From Dichomitus squalens LYAD-421 SS1 (taxonomy: Eukaryota; Basidiomycota; Agaricomycetes; Polyporales; Polyporaceae): a stretch of 64,000 nt of DNA. A program made the position numbers and the translations under genes. Below, one piece after another: positions 24,644 through 35,959 of this stretch; position 1 is the first letter of the stretch, and the number at the start of each line of letters is the position of its first letter. The stretch lies in the NCBI RefSeq assembly GCF_000275845.1, contig NW_006766933.1:1-64000 (forward strand), read 5' to 3'. The notes beneath the pieces are model-generated. The model ran no database searches, had not been told where the DNA came from, and saw only the letters and a program-made list of their open reading frames with translations.

Positions 24644-25137
24644 CGTGGAGGATCCCGCGGGAAGAGACCGTGGTGCGGCTGCAGGGAGAACAGAGGGAGA
24701 GTGGGCAAGCCTTCGTCAAGATGGCGGCGCCGCCTACTAAATAATATGTGGATCGCACCCCGAGCGACTCGGGGATGTCTTGGCACTGGGCAGCACCGGC
24801 ATCAAGACGCCGAATAGGAACAAATACCTACCCAGGGGAGCCTCGGGGCGGAGGCCCAAGACCATACGGGCGGGCAGCTAGGCAGTGTTTGGCCTGCGAG
24901 GAACAATCGGTTTTCCGATCGTGGAATCCAAACAGACATCGAGGCTTCATCAACATCCTCGACATCGCAGACGCGTCGCGGACCGTGATACAATTACACT
25001 TTCGGTGCTAACAGTACAGCAAAGGCGCGGGGATCATCACCATCGTGGTATGTAGGTCGTCAAGAGCATCGTCGTCATCTGGATTCGTCGCATTCGCGCT
25101 CCAGCGCCGAGCGTGGGCGCCTATCCGTTCTCCGGCG
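24644..25137. other. Spacer between the two GH17 genes
   Basis: 494 bp containing the promoter of copy 1 and the 3' flank of copy 2. No coding sequence seen. Confidence 0.5.
24738..24747 (-). promoter_or_regulatory. TATA-like box of GH17 copy 1
   Basis: On the minus strand the A/T run atattattta lies about 95-105 bp before the ATG at 24643. This is the same spacing as the stronger TATA of copy 2. Confidence 0.4.
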
Positions 25138-26620
25138 CTAGCAGAACGTCCGGGGAGCGAAGGGGAACTTCATGTGGCCGGAGGAGTTGTAGATGCCGTA
25201 TCCGGGCTCCTGGTTGTCCGAGTATATGTGCGCGAACCAGCCGATGCCGCCCCCCACGACGGCCTTGAGGTCTTCGCAGTGCTGGTCGAGGAGGACGTAG
25301 TATCCGTGCTCGTTCGGGATGTCCGCGACGGCGTCTGGGCTGTTGGGCTGCACGCTCGGGGACGTGACCGACGGCCAGCCGTTCTGGGGCGTGAGCGGGA
25401 TTGAGTTAGAACGCTGATATGTTTGACAGGTCCGCACGCGCAAGGGAACGCGCACCTCGTCAAAGTACATTTTCTTGCCGTTTCCGTGGGCGATGAACCA
25501 ATCCAGGTCGTTCAGGACCAGAGGCCATGCCTGGTCAGCTGGAGGCGGATCATGCCAGCACAAACACCAAAGTCAGCGTGCGCGAAGCGAAGAAGCTGAC
25601 GAGGACCGTGGACGCACAGGTCGAAGCGTTCTGCGAGAAGAAGGGCAGCATGTGGATGTTGATGGAGTCGATAGCGTCGAGCACGTCCTGCGCACCCCCG
25701 CGCTCCTGGTACCCGTACGCGAGCTCGGACACGGTGACGGGGATGTTCAGGCTCGACAGGTTCTGCTTCGCGAGGACGACCTGCTCGGCCAGCTGGTCGT
25801 GGGGCAGGACGCCGTCGTAGAGCGGCTCTGAGCCGAACTGGACCACGCGCGTCACAAACTTCGCCAGGGGATTCGCGTGCAGTGCGGCGAAGAGCGTGTC
25901 GCGTCGAGAGATCCAGACATCATCGAGATTGAAGCCGAACTGCGACCCAAGATGTCATTTTGAGGGAGGAGCGCGGGCGGATTGGGGACAAACGCGCTTA
26001 CCCAGACGAGCGCATGAACGCCCAGCCCTGCAAAATACGGTCAACAAGGAGAGCATCGGACCATAGTATAGCTGTTGTGCTGACCATTAGCCCAAGCAGC
26101 GTCCACGATGTCGTCGCTGGCAAGAAACGCGTGAAATGGTCTTCCTAGTCCATGACGGTGACCTACGCACTAAAAGCCATCTTGGTCGCAAGCGCCGTAC
26201 AGGCGAACGTAGCGAGAGCGGAAGTGGTAGCGGATGTCCGCAAACTCCTTATGGAGCTGAGCCCTGCTCTGGCCTGTTTCTCGCAAATGAGCGGGAGGCT
26301 AAGGCGTAAGCCCGGTCGACACTCAAGCACTCACAGGCCGTGACCTCGTAGCTGAAGCCGACGAACGCGTACTCCGTCGCCGGATCGCACCACCAATCGG
26401 TGTTGTCCTCAGGGAGCTCAAACGGCGGCACGAAGCCGAGGGCTGGGTAGCAGAACGGCGCGGGCTTCGCGCCGGGCTGCGGCTTCGTGGTCGCGTTCTT
26501 GCTTGCGGCGACCGTCGTAGCCCTGAAATTGTGATTGTGTGGCTGTACGCCACTCTCGAAGGGAGCAGCGTAGGCCAGCGCAGAGAGCGCGAGCGCGCCC
26601 AGCACTGCGGGGAGCACCAT
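25138..26620 (-). CDS. GH17-type beta-1,3-glucanase, copy 2, 7 exons, 365 aa
   Basis: Exons are 26620-26335, 26273-26171, 26116-26085, 26027-26002, 25939-25618, 25538-25456 and 25383-25138. A signal peptide (MVLPAVLGALALSALAYAAP) precedes a short Asn/Thr-rich stretch and the same barrel as copy 1: GFSYEVTAC, RYVRLYGACDQDG, GVHALVW, VVQFGSEPLYDGVLP with the acid/base Glu, YFDE-NGWPS with the nucleophile Glu, and GIGWFAHIYSDNQEPGYGI. Exons of 103, 32 and 26 nt are the same length in both copies, so the pair arose by tandem duplication. The 5' end differs: copy 1 has an extra intron and a longer Thr/Ser linker. The role is inferred to be wall beta-1,3-glucan remodelling. Confidence 0.92.
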
Positions 26621-27303
26621 CCCGCGTCCCCGGCTGGAGGGTATGGACGAGGAGGAGTGAGGGGGAGCGCTGTTTCGCAGAGCTCAAGACGGCTCTTCAT
26701 CTGCCTGCAACTGCTGCCGCGGGTATATATAGTGCAAGAACGACACGGTACTGTACCGCGAAGACAGCGAAACGCTCGGGAGTTGCTTCCAGGTGGGCAG
26801 GGCGGTCCAGCCGGCCAAACAAGGGAGCGCTCCATGCTTCCCTGGACGGTACAAGTACGACCAAGAAGAGGCTGACGGGTGGCCGAACCTTGCAAGAAGC
26901 GTTCTTTCTGATCGGGTCCCAATCAAAGGTCATCGGCCCGGGCTTATTCTCTGGTCGAGGCCGTTCGCTGACCAGGGTACTGCGATGATCGATGGTCGGG
27001 GTCAATGCGAAGCGTTCACTTGCCAGCCGAACGAGCGTAGAGCGGAGGTAGACTGTCGCGCCCGATAGCCAGTACCCATACGGGCTGCGCCGCACGCGGA
27101 ACTGCACAAGACACGTGTCTCTTGACCACACCGAGAAGACGCGATCACGCGCTACTTGGGCACTGACAGTTCGAAGCGGTAATCTAATGCATTCACTGGC
27201 TGTCGGTTTGGCTGTCATACATCCATATGGTTAGCTTCGCGATACAACTGCCAACGGTCGCCCAAGCCTGAGCTGACGAGGTAGCAATAGACAAAAAGCA
27301 GGT
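26621..27303. other. Intergenic, promoter of GH17 copy 2
   Basis: 683 bp between the 3' end of the gelsolin-type gene and GH17 copy 2. It contains a clear TATA box at 26724. Other frames here look like shadows. Confidence 0.5.
26724..26731 (-). promoter_or_regulatory. TATA box of GH17 copy 2
   Basis: An eight-base alternating TA run lies about 104 bp upstream of the ATG at 26620, the usual distance for a fungal TATA element. Confidence 0.6.
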
Positions 27304-30300
27304 TCAGCTCAGATTCGATGGGTGGACGCCCAGGGGAAGCATCGTGTGGTCTTGCAGAGCGGCTGACGTCCACAATGTCGTGTTCAACTGTGAGATACGT
27401 CAGCGCGCGATTCCATCGTGGAATCTAAGATCCAGACGAAGGAACGCACGTTAGCATCTGCTTCGATGGCAGGTACCAGATTCATGTGGTCCGGAATATC
27501 TCCAGCATTCTGTCCACGGGTCAGCACACGGGACCGCGGACACATATGGACCCAAGCCGACTGACCAAGTCAGATTCGTGAAGCTCGCGGAATGTAAGGA
27601 GGAGGTCCGTGGGTATCTGTGTCGGGAAGACCAATGCATGGACTGGAGGTGTGAACGGCCTTGTCGCGGAGGCCTTCTTTGCAAGAGTCTGTTACATAGC
27701 GGATCGGCGCTCAGTTCAACGCTCGTTCAGGACAGCAGGCTGCCTTACATCTGCCACAGAGAGCGCGAGACGAATCTCGAGTCGTCGACCACGAGCTTCG
27801 CTGCCGATGACGACGAAGAGCTCCCATATGCAGTCGACCAGGTATACCTGCCGATTGAATTCCGCGTGAGCCGGGAATCCAGATACAGAGCGGATCTGCG
27901 AGGTACGCCAAGCGTCAATATGGTCTTGAAAAGTTGCCCCAAGTAGTCTTGAAGCCGGACACAAGAAGCTCACCACATCGTCTTGGGAATCATCTACCAC
28001 CCAAAGGCGCGGATCGACACAAGGTGCGCTAGCCCGCCATTTCCAGTAATCAGCATTGGCATAATCGCCGTCCCCGAGCATCATCCAGAACATCTCTTCA
28101 TCCTGGCTCTGGTCCTCGGGTAGTTCAATAATGTTCTCTTCCGAGGGCGCAAGCGTCTTGGCATACGCGAGTGCGGCCGCTTGTTCAGCCAGAGTGGAAC
28201 CACGTCCATACCAGACATAGAAGGTCTCCAGGATGGAAACGCAGTAGCTGTATCCGGAGCAGAGATTCTTGACGCCCTGACGACGACGAAGAATCAGGAG
28301 AGCGTAGGTCGAAGCGCGATAGTGATACCACTCACGAGATCGAGCTCGTCAATGTAGATCGAGCCCTGAAGAGAACGTACGACATGCATCGCAGTGTTCT
28401 CGGGGCTCCAATGGGCGCGGGTACCCTGCCTCGTCGCAAGCGTGCCACCAAGCACAGACACAAACTCTGGTGGCTCCCGAGCTTGCTCCACCGGCACCTG
28501 GAACGCCGCCACTATCAGTACGCCGCAGCCCTCGCGACTGCGTAAACCCAGCAGAGGCTCACCGGCGTCGTTCCATACCTCCGGGCGAGCTCCTGGACTT
28601 TCTGCAACTCACGCTCGTCGGGTTGCGCACGTCTTCCGTGCCACGCCCAGACCTTCGTGGCGACGAGCCCGCTGGACTTGACTTTCGCGCGGTGAATGAC
28701 CGCGAGAAGCTCCGAATCATAAAAGACGTGGGCGTCCTTGCCGATGGCAGTGGCAGAGTTCCCTAAGATAGCCATAACCTCGACGGAAATCGTTCGGACG
28801 TCCGAATTGGGCTCGTGTGTTGGACGCGACGTGCGGTATAGGGCGTCGACGTCGACGTGCGGAAGAGGTTGGTCGTCATGCACTACGACTTTCCTAAGTG
28901 ACGAAAGAGCACCATGTGAGACACCGAGCTCTCACCTAACTGGATGGTCTCCGCGCGAGGCTCAGGCTTGACCGACTCAACCACGACAATCTCGGGAGCA
29001 GGAGAAGCCTCGGCTACGAGCTCATCTCTCGACTCCTCAACGGGGGCCTTAGCCCCGATCGCGGGCGGCTCCCACTCTTCTTCATCCTCTGCGAATGCCT
29101 CTGGTGGAGGGGCAGCTTCACTCTTCAGAGTTCCCGCAGGCGATGCAACAGGTGTCCGCTCCTCAGCAAGTGGCGGCAGGATAAAGGCCGAGTACTTCTC
29201 GTAACTTGACTTACGCTTCTCCAACGGTGGCGCTACGATTGTCTGTGTGGCGCTCCCGTTCGTTCCGTGCGCGCCATTAGTGGCCCCGTATGTACCATTA
29301 TTTGGTGGCGTAGTAGTATTGCGAGGACCCCAGTTAGCGACCATGTTCCTGACACTTGGCGGGGTATAGTCTTCCTCTTCTTCCTCCTTAGCAGCATGAG
29401 ATGCGCCGAGGCTGGATGGTGGAGAGACCGCTTGCCTCTCTACAACAGAGGAAGGGGGCGATGGGGAGATCGACGGCTCCCGCGATAATGCCTCTGTGAA
29501 CGCATGCGCGACATCCATGACCGTCGCACGATTGCCCGTGCTCGGTATGCGTGAATGGCGTGCGGGACTGGAGGGCGACTTCTGCGCAGTGTTGTGGGGA
29601 GGGGTAATCGCAGGACTGCGTCCGCCTGGATGAGGCGCGAGGGGGCCCGTCGGCACCGAAATCGTCTCTCCCGGGGTGCCCGCCACAGGACGCGTGTCGA
29701 CATCGAGAGAAGGCTTCGGAGGGATGATGGGCTTCGACGCAGAGGAGTCCGACGAACCTTTCGTCGCGGGAGGTGCTGGGCCTTGAGAGGTCGGGGAAAC
29801 CGTGCGGACTGGCCCGTAGGTCTGGGGCGGGGAAAGCGACGGCGTGGCACGCTCGTTGTCGGCCACGTGTGGGGCAGTCGCCAGCGGAACCGTCTCGTTC
29901 CTCGTCGGTGACGACTCGCGTATCGAACCCAACTTCGACACAAGTGCTGAGGCGGGGGCGCTCTTCCCTTTGCGCGGCTTCTTTGCACGGTCCTTCGTAG
30001 GCTGCACGCAAAGACGAAGATCGTCGCATCAGTCTTAGTCACGTCGCAGACAGAACAAAGCAGGGAACCGAAACTGAACACGAATGGATATGTATTCTGC
30101 ATGTGGACTGACCAAGTCCGATTGCAACATATTAGAAACAACCGTGTTACCAAAAGGAACGTACATGACTGAGCGGCTGACCCTTCGGTGCGTCCACAGG
30201 CAGACCGGCTTCGCCCCGCTCCTGTACCAATCCGCCACTGATTGTTCGCGTACGAACACGCATCCCAAGCTCGTCTACCTCTGGCCCAGATGGAGGCGAC

Positions 30301-32008
30301 GCGCTCGGCGGCTGATCGCCAGTCTTCGAGGGTTGGATGAATGTGATCACCGTCTTGGATGAGCCAAGCTTTGGGCCACTGTACCCGCTCTCGCTTACCG
30401 AAGAGGATGCACCGATAGAGCTTCCCGTGAACATAGTCGGGAGGGAAGGCATCGACGACTTGGACTTGAGGCCTGGGCGAGAGTCATCTCCCTTCAGCGG
30501 GACGCTATAGGATGACGTCGTAGGTGAGGCTGGGTCAGCAGTGAAGGACTTGCGCATAGGCATGGGCTTTGGGGAGATCACGGGCGGCGGAGTAGGGGAG
30601 CCGCCTGGGCCATGTTGCCAACGGTCGAGTACCGAGCTCTGTCTCTTCCCGGAAGGAGTGAAGGAGCGTTCTGGTGTCGGAGAGCTCTCAGGCGACCCGA
30701 CCTCGAGCGACGCGCTCTTCTCAACCACTTTCTTCACGAAACCACGACCTTGCAGGCGGCTCAGACTGGGCGTCGGCTGCTTCTCGGGTGGTGGCTTGAG
30801 GAAGGCCGGCGAGGGATTCTGCGAAGGTGGCATTTGGGGACTCCCAAGCGAATGGCGGGGCGTGGGCTGAATCGGACGTGCAAGACCAGGCAATGGCACC
30901 ACTTGCTTGGAGGAGGGTATGGGCGAAGACGGCGAAGCCGGATATGTGGAAGCCGAGGACGAAGGACGAGGGGCAGGCGACCTCGACCCTGCGCTTGACC
31001 TGGGAGTGATGGGACGAATGATGATTGGGTTCGGTGAATGGGAGAGTGGTCGAGAAATCGGATTGGCCTTGGGCTTAGTGTTAAATGTCTCATCTGGGAT
31101 ACTGGTCTTGGCTGGTGTGGCGCCTGTGGGCGTGCTCATGGTGCGCTGTCGGATGGTGTTGGCCTGCGAAGAACCGGTGTAGCTCGGGATGATCTCGCGC
31201 TCGCGCTCCTGGGCCTTCTCCGCCACCGAACGTAGAGGAATAGTAGAGACAGCAGCCGTGGGGGTGCTAGTGCGACGGTCTCGCTGTGCAGCAGAGCCTG
31301 ACGACGATTCGGCCTCCTTCTCGCGGATAGCGCGAGACACCACCGATGCCTTCCCGTTGCCCGTCATACCGGGCATCGCTACGCCTCCACGGCCAAATAT
31401 TGGATGCGGAGCAGATATGTGGGTACGCTGCTCGAACTGCGTTGGATCATGGGCATCTTGTTGCGGGGCATGCTTCGTCAGTCTAGGTCCGGTAGCTCGA
31501 CCGCCTATGAATGCAGCAAGCGATATTGGGGAGGAGGGACGCCTAGCCAAAACTGGTGCAGGAGATACAGGTTTTGGAGACGGGGGTGCACGAGAGCGGC
31601 TGGGAGCCCTCTGGCTGTTATCCTCTCCCATGAGCTTGCGGAGGGCATCATCCTGGTTCCGCTGCTTTTGCAGCGCGGTCAAAGGCTCGTCCGAGACCAC
31701 AGATTGGTCTTCGGCCCTGATTGCAGCGGCGACCGTGCTCTGCGCTGGAGTCGCCGATCATTTAGGTAACGCAGTGTATGTGAGTTTGTACAATGCTCAC
31801 AGAGATCGACGCTGTTCGTCCGACTGCCAAGGTTCGTGCTCCTACGCATGCGAGCCTGTCTCGACGCCGCGATCTCAGCCTCAAGCCTTCTGGTCTCTGC
31901 CTCCTCGTCCTCGTCCACCTGCTTCTGCAATTCCTTGATCTTACTCGTCCATTCGGCCAGCGACGCGTCAGATTTCGGGGGTATGCTGAGCGTGCTCCGG
32001 TGGTCCAT
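27304..32008 (-). CDS. DUF4045 plus gelsolin-repeat protein, 10 exons, about 1352 aa
   Basis: Exons are 32008-31801, 31744-30165, 30001-28936, 28888-28563, 28497-28336, 28276-27974, 27895-27749, 27688-27566, 27509-27450 and 27387-27304. All junctions are GT-AG and in phase. The N-terminus is a short charged helix (SLAEWTSKIKELQKQVDEDE), followed by about 900 residues of Ser/Pro/Thr-rich sequence of DUF4045 type, with SRAIREKEAE, ISLAAFIGGRATGPRLTK and PLSHPTKDRAKKPRK. From about residue 960 gelsolin-like segments appear: HVFYDSELLAVIHRAKV, ATKVWAWHGR, REPPEFVSVLGGTL, IYIDELDL, FYVWYGRGS, VYLVDCIWELFVVIG. They end in LNTTLWTSAALQDHTMLPLG. Gelsolin repeats bind actin and Ca2+ in other proteins; here a cytoskeletal role is inferred only. 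Confidence 0.9.
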
Positions 32009-32469
32009 GGCGTACAGGCAAAAGTCACTTGCGGGATATGAAAGTCGTAGGCAGGAGTCTGCGTCGACGAGCGGATATAGTGAGATAAATGAAAGCTATG
32101 AATACATCAAAGCGAGACTGCCGCGACGTCGAGATCAAGCAGCACTCCAAGCTAGAGTTTGTAGGTGGTGGCAAGCTCTCAAGCAACGTGCAGCCGGCGT
32201 TTGTTGCTCGTGTCGCTTACCCACATCGTCTTCGCCTAGGTTTTCGCTCTCGGCCCTCAAGCAGACTGCCTATCAACCCCATTATCATACGCCGTAGCCG
32301 GAATACAGTAAATACCACCAGCGATGCATAGAGCAAATCGCATCGATAGCAGAATATGAACAGAAGCAACAGTAGCTTGATCAATACACTGTTCGTCGAC
32401 TAGACGTCCTTGTAGATTCAAGCAAAGGTCCTTCAGATCTCAACATGTCAATGCCGTCACCGGAACAAC

Positions 32470-34232
32470 CTAGATCATGGCCCAGTTGAAGAACGAGAAC
32501 AGTACGCAAGTCGCGATCGCCAGGTAGACGCGAGGAGCGGTCTCAGCCGCACCATTACCCGACCCCGACCCCGTGGAAGTGCTGTTGCCGTTGCTATTGC
32601 TGCCGCTAGTCGGCGAGCCCGTGCTGCCGCCGGTCGCAGCCGTGCCGGTCGCAGTTTGGGACACAAGACCAGTGCTGCTACCAGACACGGTTGCAACGAA
32701 GGTATCGGCCTGGGAGGAGAACGCCTTGATGTAGGAGATCTCAAAGTACGCGCTGGAGTAGTTGCCGTTGTTGATGACGTTCTCGAGGTACTAGAGATAG
32801 ATCCATGTGAATGATTGTCGCAAAGGGCTTACAATGTAAGAGTGACATACGCAAGAAGTTGAGTTGACCTGGCCCTGGGTACCGCAGGTTTGCCCGTAGA
32901 CGTTTGCCAGACCAGCCCTGGCAAGATGTTCAGCGTCCAATCTAAGCTCGATGCTGCAACGTGTATATCGCACCAATCACCGCAAAGAGAGATGTCGAGA
33001 ACAAGCTGCTGGGGAGTAAAGAACTGGCTGATATCGCAAGATGAGCCGGAAGGGTACGAGGCAGACGGAGTACCCCAGGAGGTAGGGTCAACCGTGTTGG
33101 TGGCACTCTTCACCGAATCCGGGATATCGTTGCGCTGTGAGGATAGCGTGAATTGCTTGCACCTGACATTGTGCCGAGTGGCTCGTTAGGTTGGTCCAGT
33201 GAAAATTCGGCACCTCTTGACACGCCTCATCCCGGGTTGCCCTCTGCACTTCCGCGCCGGGGATGACGAGTTCGAAAGGTCGCAAATTCTCGTGGTTTCC
33301 ACATAAGGGGGTGTCGAACGTTCACTGGGCCAACCTCACCACCGAGCAAATGACTTACACTCCAGAACCAGATGCTATGCAACAGCACGATCAGCTAAAA
33401 CTCCGACATGTCAACTGAGAACACACTTGATACCAGTCGTATCGAGCTGAGTGGCCCAAACTCCGCCACCGGCGGCAGCGAAGGCCTGACCATAGCTGCT
33501 GTCCTTCTTCTCCGTCACCGTGCAGCCAGCACCGCTCGAGCAGTCCGTGCCATCCACAGTGCAGCCACTTGAGGTGTGTAGGGCCATCTGGTTGGCAGTC
33601 ATGAGGTTGACACCCTCGAGGACATCGATCTCACCGCCGGCAGGCCAGTTGGGGCCCTTGGTCCAGAAGCTGGGCCAGACCTACGATCATCACGAGCATG
33701 CCATAAGCTCATTGTGATGTGCATTGTGAGGCGTGACGACAGCACTCACCGAGCAGCCATAGGGCAGGTGAACAGCATCAAACAAAAGGACAGTGCCAAC
33801 AGGGAAGTAGTCGTAAGTCTCGATCCGTATCTGGTGTGTTCGTTCCGACGTTGAGTTATTTCCAGCCAACACGCGACTCATGGGAAGCACAAGACGAAAA
33901 CGTACCGAATTACGCTTATCGTTCCACGGCACGAAGCTCGTGTCGTCGACCTTGATGATGGCGTTCCCAGCATCGTTCACGTACGCCAGTTTCGACGCCG
34001 TCGCGTTGGCTTGGTCGAGATAGGTGACATCACCTACAACAGCTGTTCGCACCGACTTTCAACAGATTGACGAGATCCTGATATTCGCACCGTTGGTCAA
34101 GTTATCGTAGTTCCCATAGAATTCCCAACCCGAAAAGAAGTCTGAGCCCTGATATTCCTTGATGAGGTTGTACGCCGCAAGAGTAGGAGCTGCTGTGAAA
34201 AGAGCGGATGCCAGCGGGATGGCTGAGCGCAT
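32470..34232 (-). CDS. GH16 family glucanase/transglycosylase, GPI-type tail, 8 exons, 389 aa
   Basis: Exons are 34232-34091, 34033-33906, 33830-33750, 33680-33427, a 16-nt exon 33374-33359, 33134-32974, 32917-32851 and 32790-32470. The longer frame upstream begins at a TTG, so the ATG at 34232 is the start; it gives a signal peptide (MRSAIPLASALFTAAPTLAA). GH16 hallmarks are FFSGWEFYGNYDNLTNG, VRTAYLD-like strands, LPYGCSVWPSFWTKGPNWP and the catalytic GGEIDVLEGVN with both glutamates of ExDxxE. The C-terminal 75 residues are Ser/Gly/Thr-rich and end in a hydrophobic tail (VYLAIATCVLFSFFNWAMI), as for a GPI signal. The enzyme is likely a wall-anchored beta-glucan hydrolase or transglycosylase. 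The 224-nt intron before exon 6 is unusually long for this window. Confidence 0.93.
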
Positions 34233-34635
34233 GACTATCAAGCAGGCGAGTAGAGAAAGAAGCAAGACCTTGAGATTGAGAGCGGGAGGGGGATGAGATG
34301 AGGGGGTGATTGAGAAAGTATATGCTTGAGCAAGACGTGCTTGTAAGTAACGCCCACTCGGCGGTTCGCCGATCAGGGCGTAGTCGGAGGCGGTTAGGTC
34401 GTGGTGGCGACGACGGCCTTCATTCGATGATTTTCAACATTCAATCTCTGACCATTGGAGTCTTTTCGCACACGGGTCTGAATCACCGCCTCGCTCGTTC
34501 TCCACCAATGATAAGCCCTGCTCTCCAGAATCAAACCGTTTGCGAGAAGTGTTTACTGTCTGTATTGTCTTCAGCGATGAGACTGCTGAGACCACATATA
34601 TGCTTTGCAATATTGACTTAATACAGTATGGTTAG

Positions 34636-34651
34636 CGTTAACGCGTTAACG
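34636..34651. promoter_or_regulatory. 16-bp palindrome with MluI box core
   Basis: The sequence cgttaacgcgttaacg is a perfect palindrome. Its centre ACGCGT matches the MCB motif bound by MBF in yeast cell-cycle promoters. It lies about 400 bp upstream of the GH16 start. Function is unproven. Confidence 0.3.
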
Positions 34652-34827
34652 TTCAATGTTAGTCCCTGCACCTGTCCAAAGCCCCGATCGGAGCAACATG
34701 GTTTACCCGTGGCTCTTGTACCTCCCTTTGGGCTACGTATGTAAGTACTTGTTGTCTCCAACATTGTACTCAGGGTCTTCATCCAGATGAGACTCCACTC
34801 GTTCCTAGCGTATATCAAACTGGAGTA

Positions 34828-34903
34828 CAGGGAACTGACGGCTAAATGGACGCCAGGCAGGTGTTTATTTGGATGTGTGCGTCCATCTGGCCGTCAGTTC
34901 CCT
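34828..34903. mobile_element. MITE-like hairpin element, copy 2
   Basis: Two 25-bp arms, 34829-34853 and 34879-34903, are inverted complements with 2 mismatches around a 25-nt loop. The left end cagggaactgacg is identical to the end of the element at 16474, and the inner part of each arm (aaatgg/gtccat) also resembles that element. The whole unit is 76 bp and non-coding. Confidence 0.5.
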
Positions 34904-35105
34904 ATCATGATATCGATGGTCGTTCAGCAAAGCCAACGTAAAATAAGACCTTCGAGAAAGCGCCCATTTGAGTGCGTGTACACTCGGCGGCAGTGTGCTT
35001 CGTGCTAACATCGTGGAGTCGGTCTCATCGAGACTGGTGTCCCCATTCTTCGTAGCTGCGGAGAAGCGGACAATATGAGGAAATGAATCCGTAACACCCA
35101 TTGAT

Positions 35106-35620
35106 ATGTCACTCGCGAAGAACCCTAGCAAGCTCAATATCCAGATGTACCGCCAATTGCCCCGGGTCCGCTCTTCAGCCTGTCGCCCATCCTCCCGCCC
35201 TACAGGGATCGGTCTTACTCATCGCTACTGGACGCACAAAGCCCCAGTTTCATGGACCAAGACCCTTGCGAGCAACACGATGCTATCATACTTCATAGGG
35301 GGTGTAGGTGGCGTTGTAGCCGTCGGTGTCTCGGCAGTAAGCATGATCTCATCCAGCAATGTCCAGACATGTACTGTCTGTACCCACTGACCCATCGTGC
35401 CAGCACAGTCTATACCATCTACCATTCTTCCGGTTTGAAGAAGGTGGTGGACAATATCGCAGCCGTCAAGAACCGATACGACGAAACCAAAACCGTCGTG
35501 ACTGAGAAACATGGCATCGCACGTCAGAAGATCAAGTTGATGAAAGACGTCGCGAAGGATACGGTTGCACATTTACGAGAGCTATTGCGCAGCAAGGGAG
35601 ATGGGGTACGTACGTCTTAA
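35106..35620 (+). CDS. Small single-pass, organelle-type protein, 2 exons, about 143 aa
   Basis: Exon 1 runs from the ATG at 35106 to 35325, then an 83-nt intron (gtgtct...cacag), then 35409-35620. This splice keeps the frame; the nearby gtaagc at 35337 does not. The N-terminal 60 residues are rich in Arg/Ser/Thr/Pro and lack acidic residues, resembling a mitochondrial presequence. A membrane helix follows (LSYFIGGVGGVVAVVYTIY). The rest is a charged amphipathic helix (VKNRYDETKTVVTEKH, ARQKIKLMKDVAKDTVAHLR). A donor-like gtacgt just before the stop leaves open a further 3' exon. The layout recalls the protein at 41718-42490, which shares YDETK, but homology is not shown. Confidence 0.55.
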
Positions 35621-35959
35621 CATGGCACCTGCTCATTGTACTGAAGCTAGCGCACAAGAGGTGATCATTGTCGTGCGTTTACCGATCTCGTACCCATCTA
35701 TACGGACCCTTGGTTCAATGTCACAATCCTTCTGATACAACACATCCGATTTGAGGTACGCTGGTCCAAGTGTACTGCCTGTATCACACTAAAATTGACA
35801 TCCATGGCAGTACATCGCACATCCATGATATCTTATCACTGAGGGCATCGGTAAGTTGGTAATTCTTGAAATACCCGTCTGAAACGACAGGCCCCAGATC
35901 TTCATTCCCGTTTCTATCTCACCTGTCGCTGCCCCCAATACTCTCGCGTTCATGTCAAC

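Larger units (their letters stand above)
34233..35105. other. Divergent intergenic region with hairpin element
   Basis: 873 bp between outward-facing starts of the GH16 gene and a small membrane-protein gene. It contains a 16-bp palindrome (34636-34651) with a central ACGCGT and the inverted-repeat element at 34828-34903. No coding sequence seen. Confidence 0.5.
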
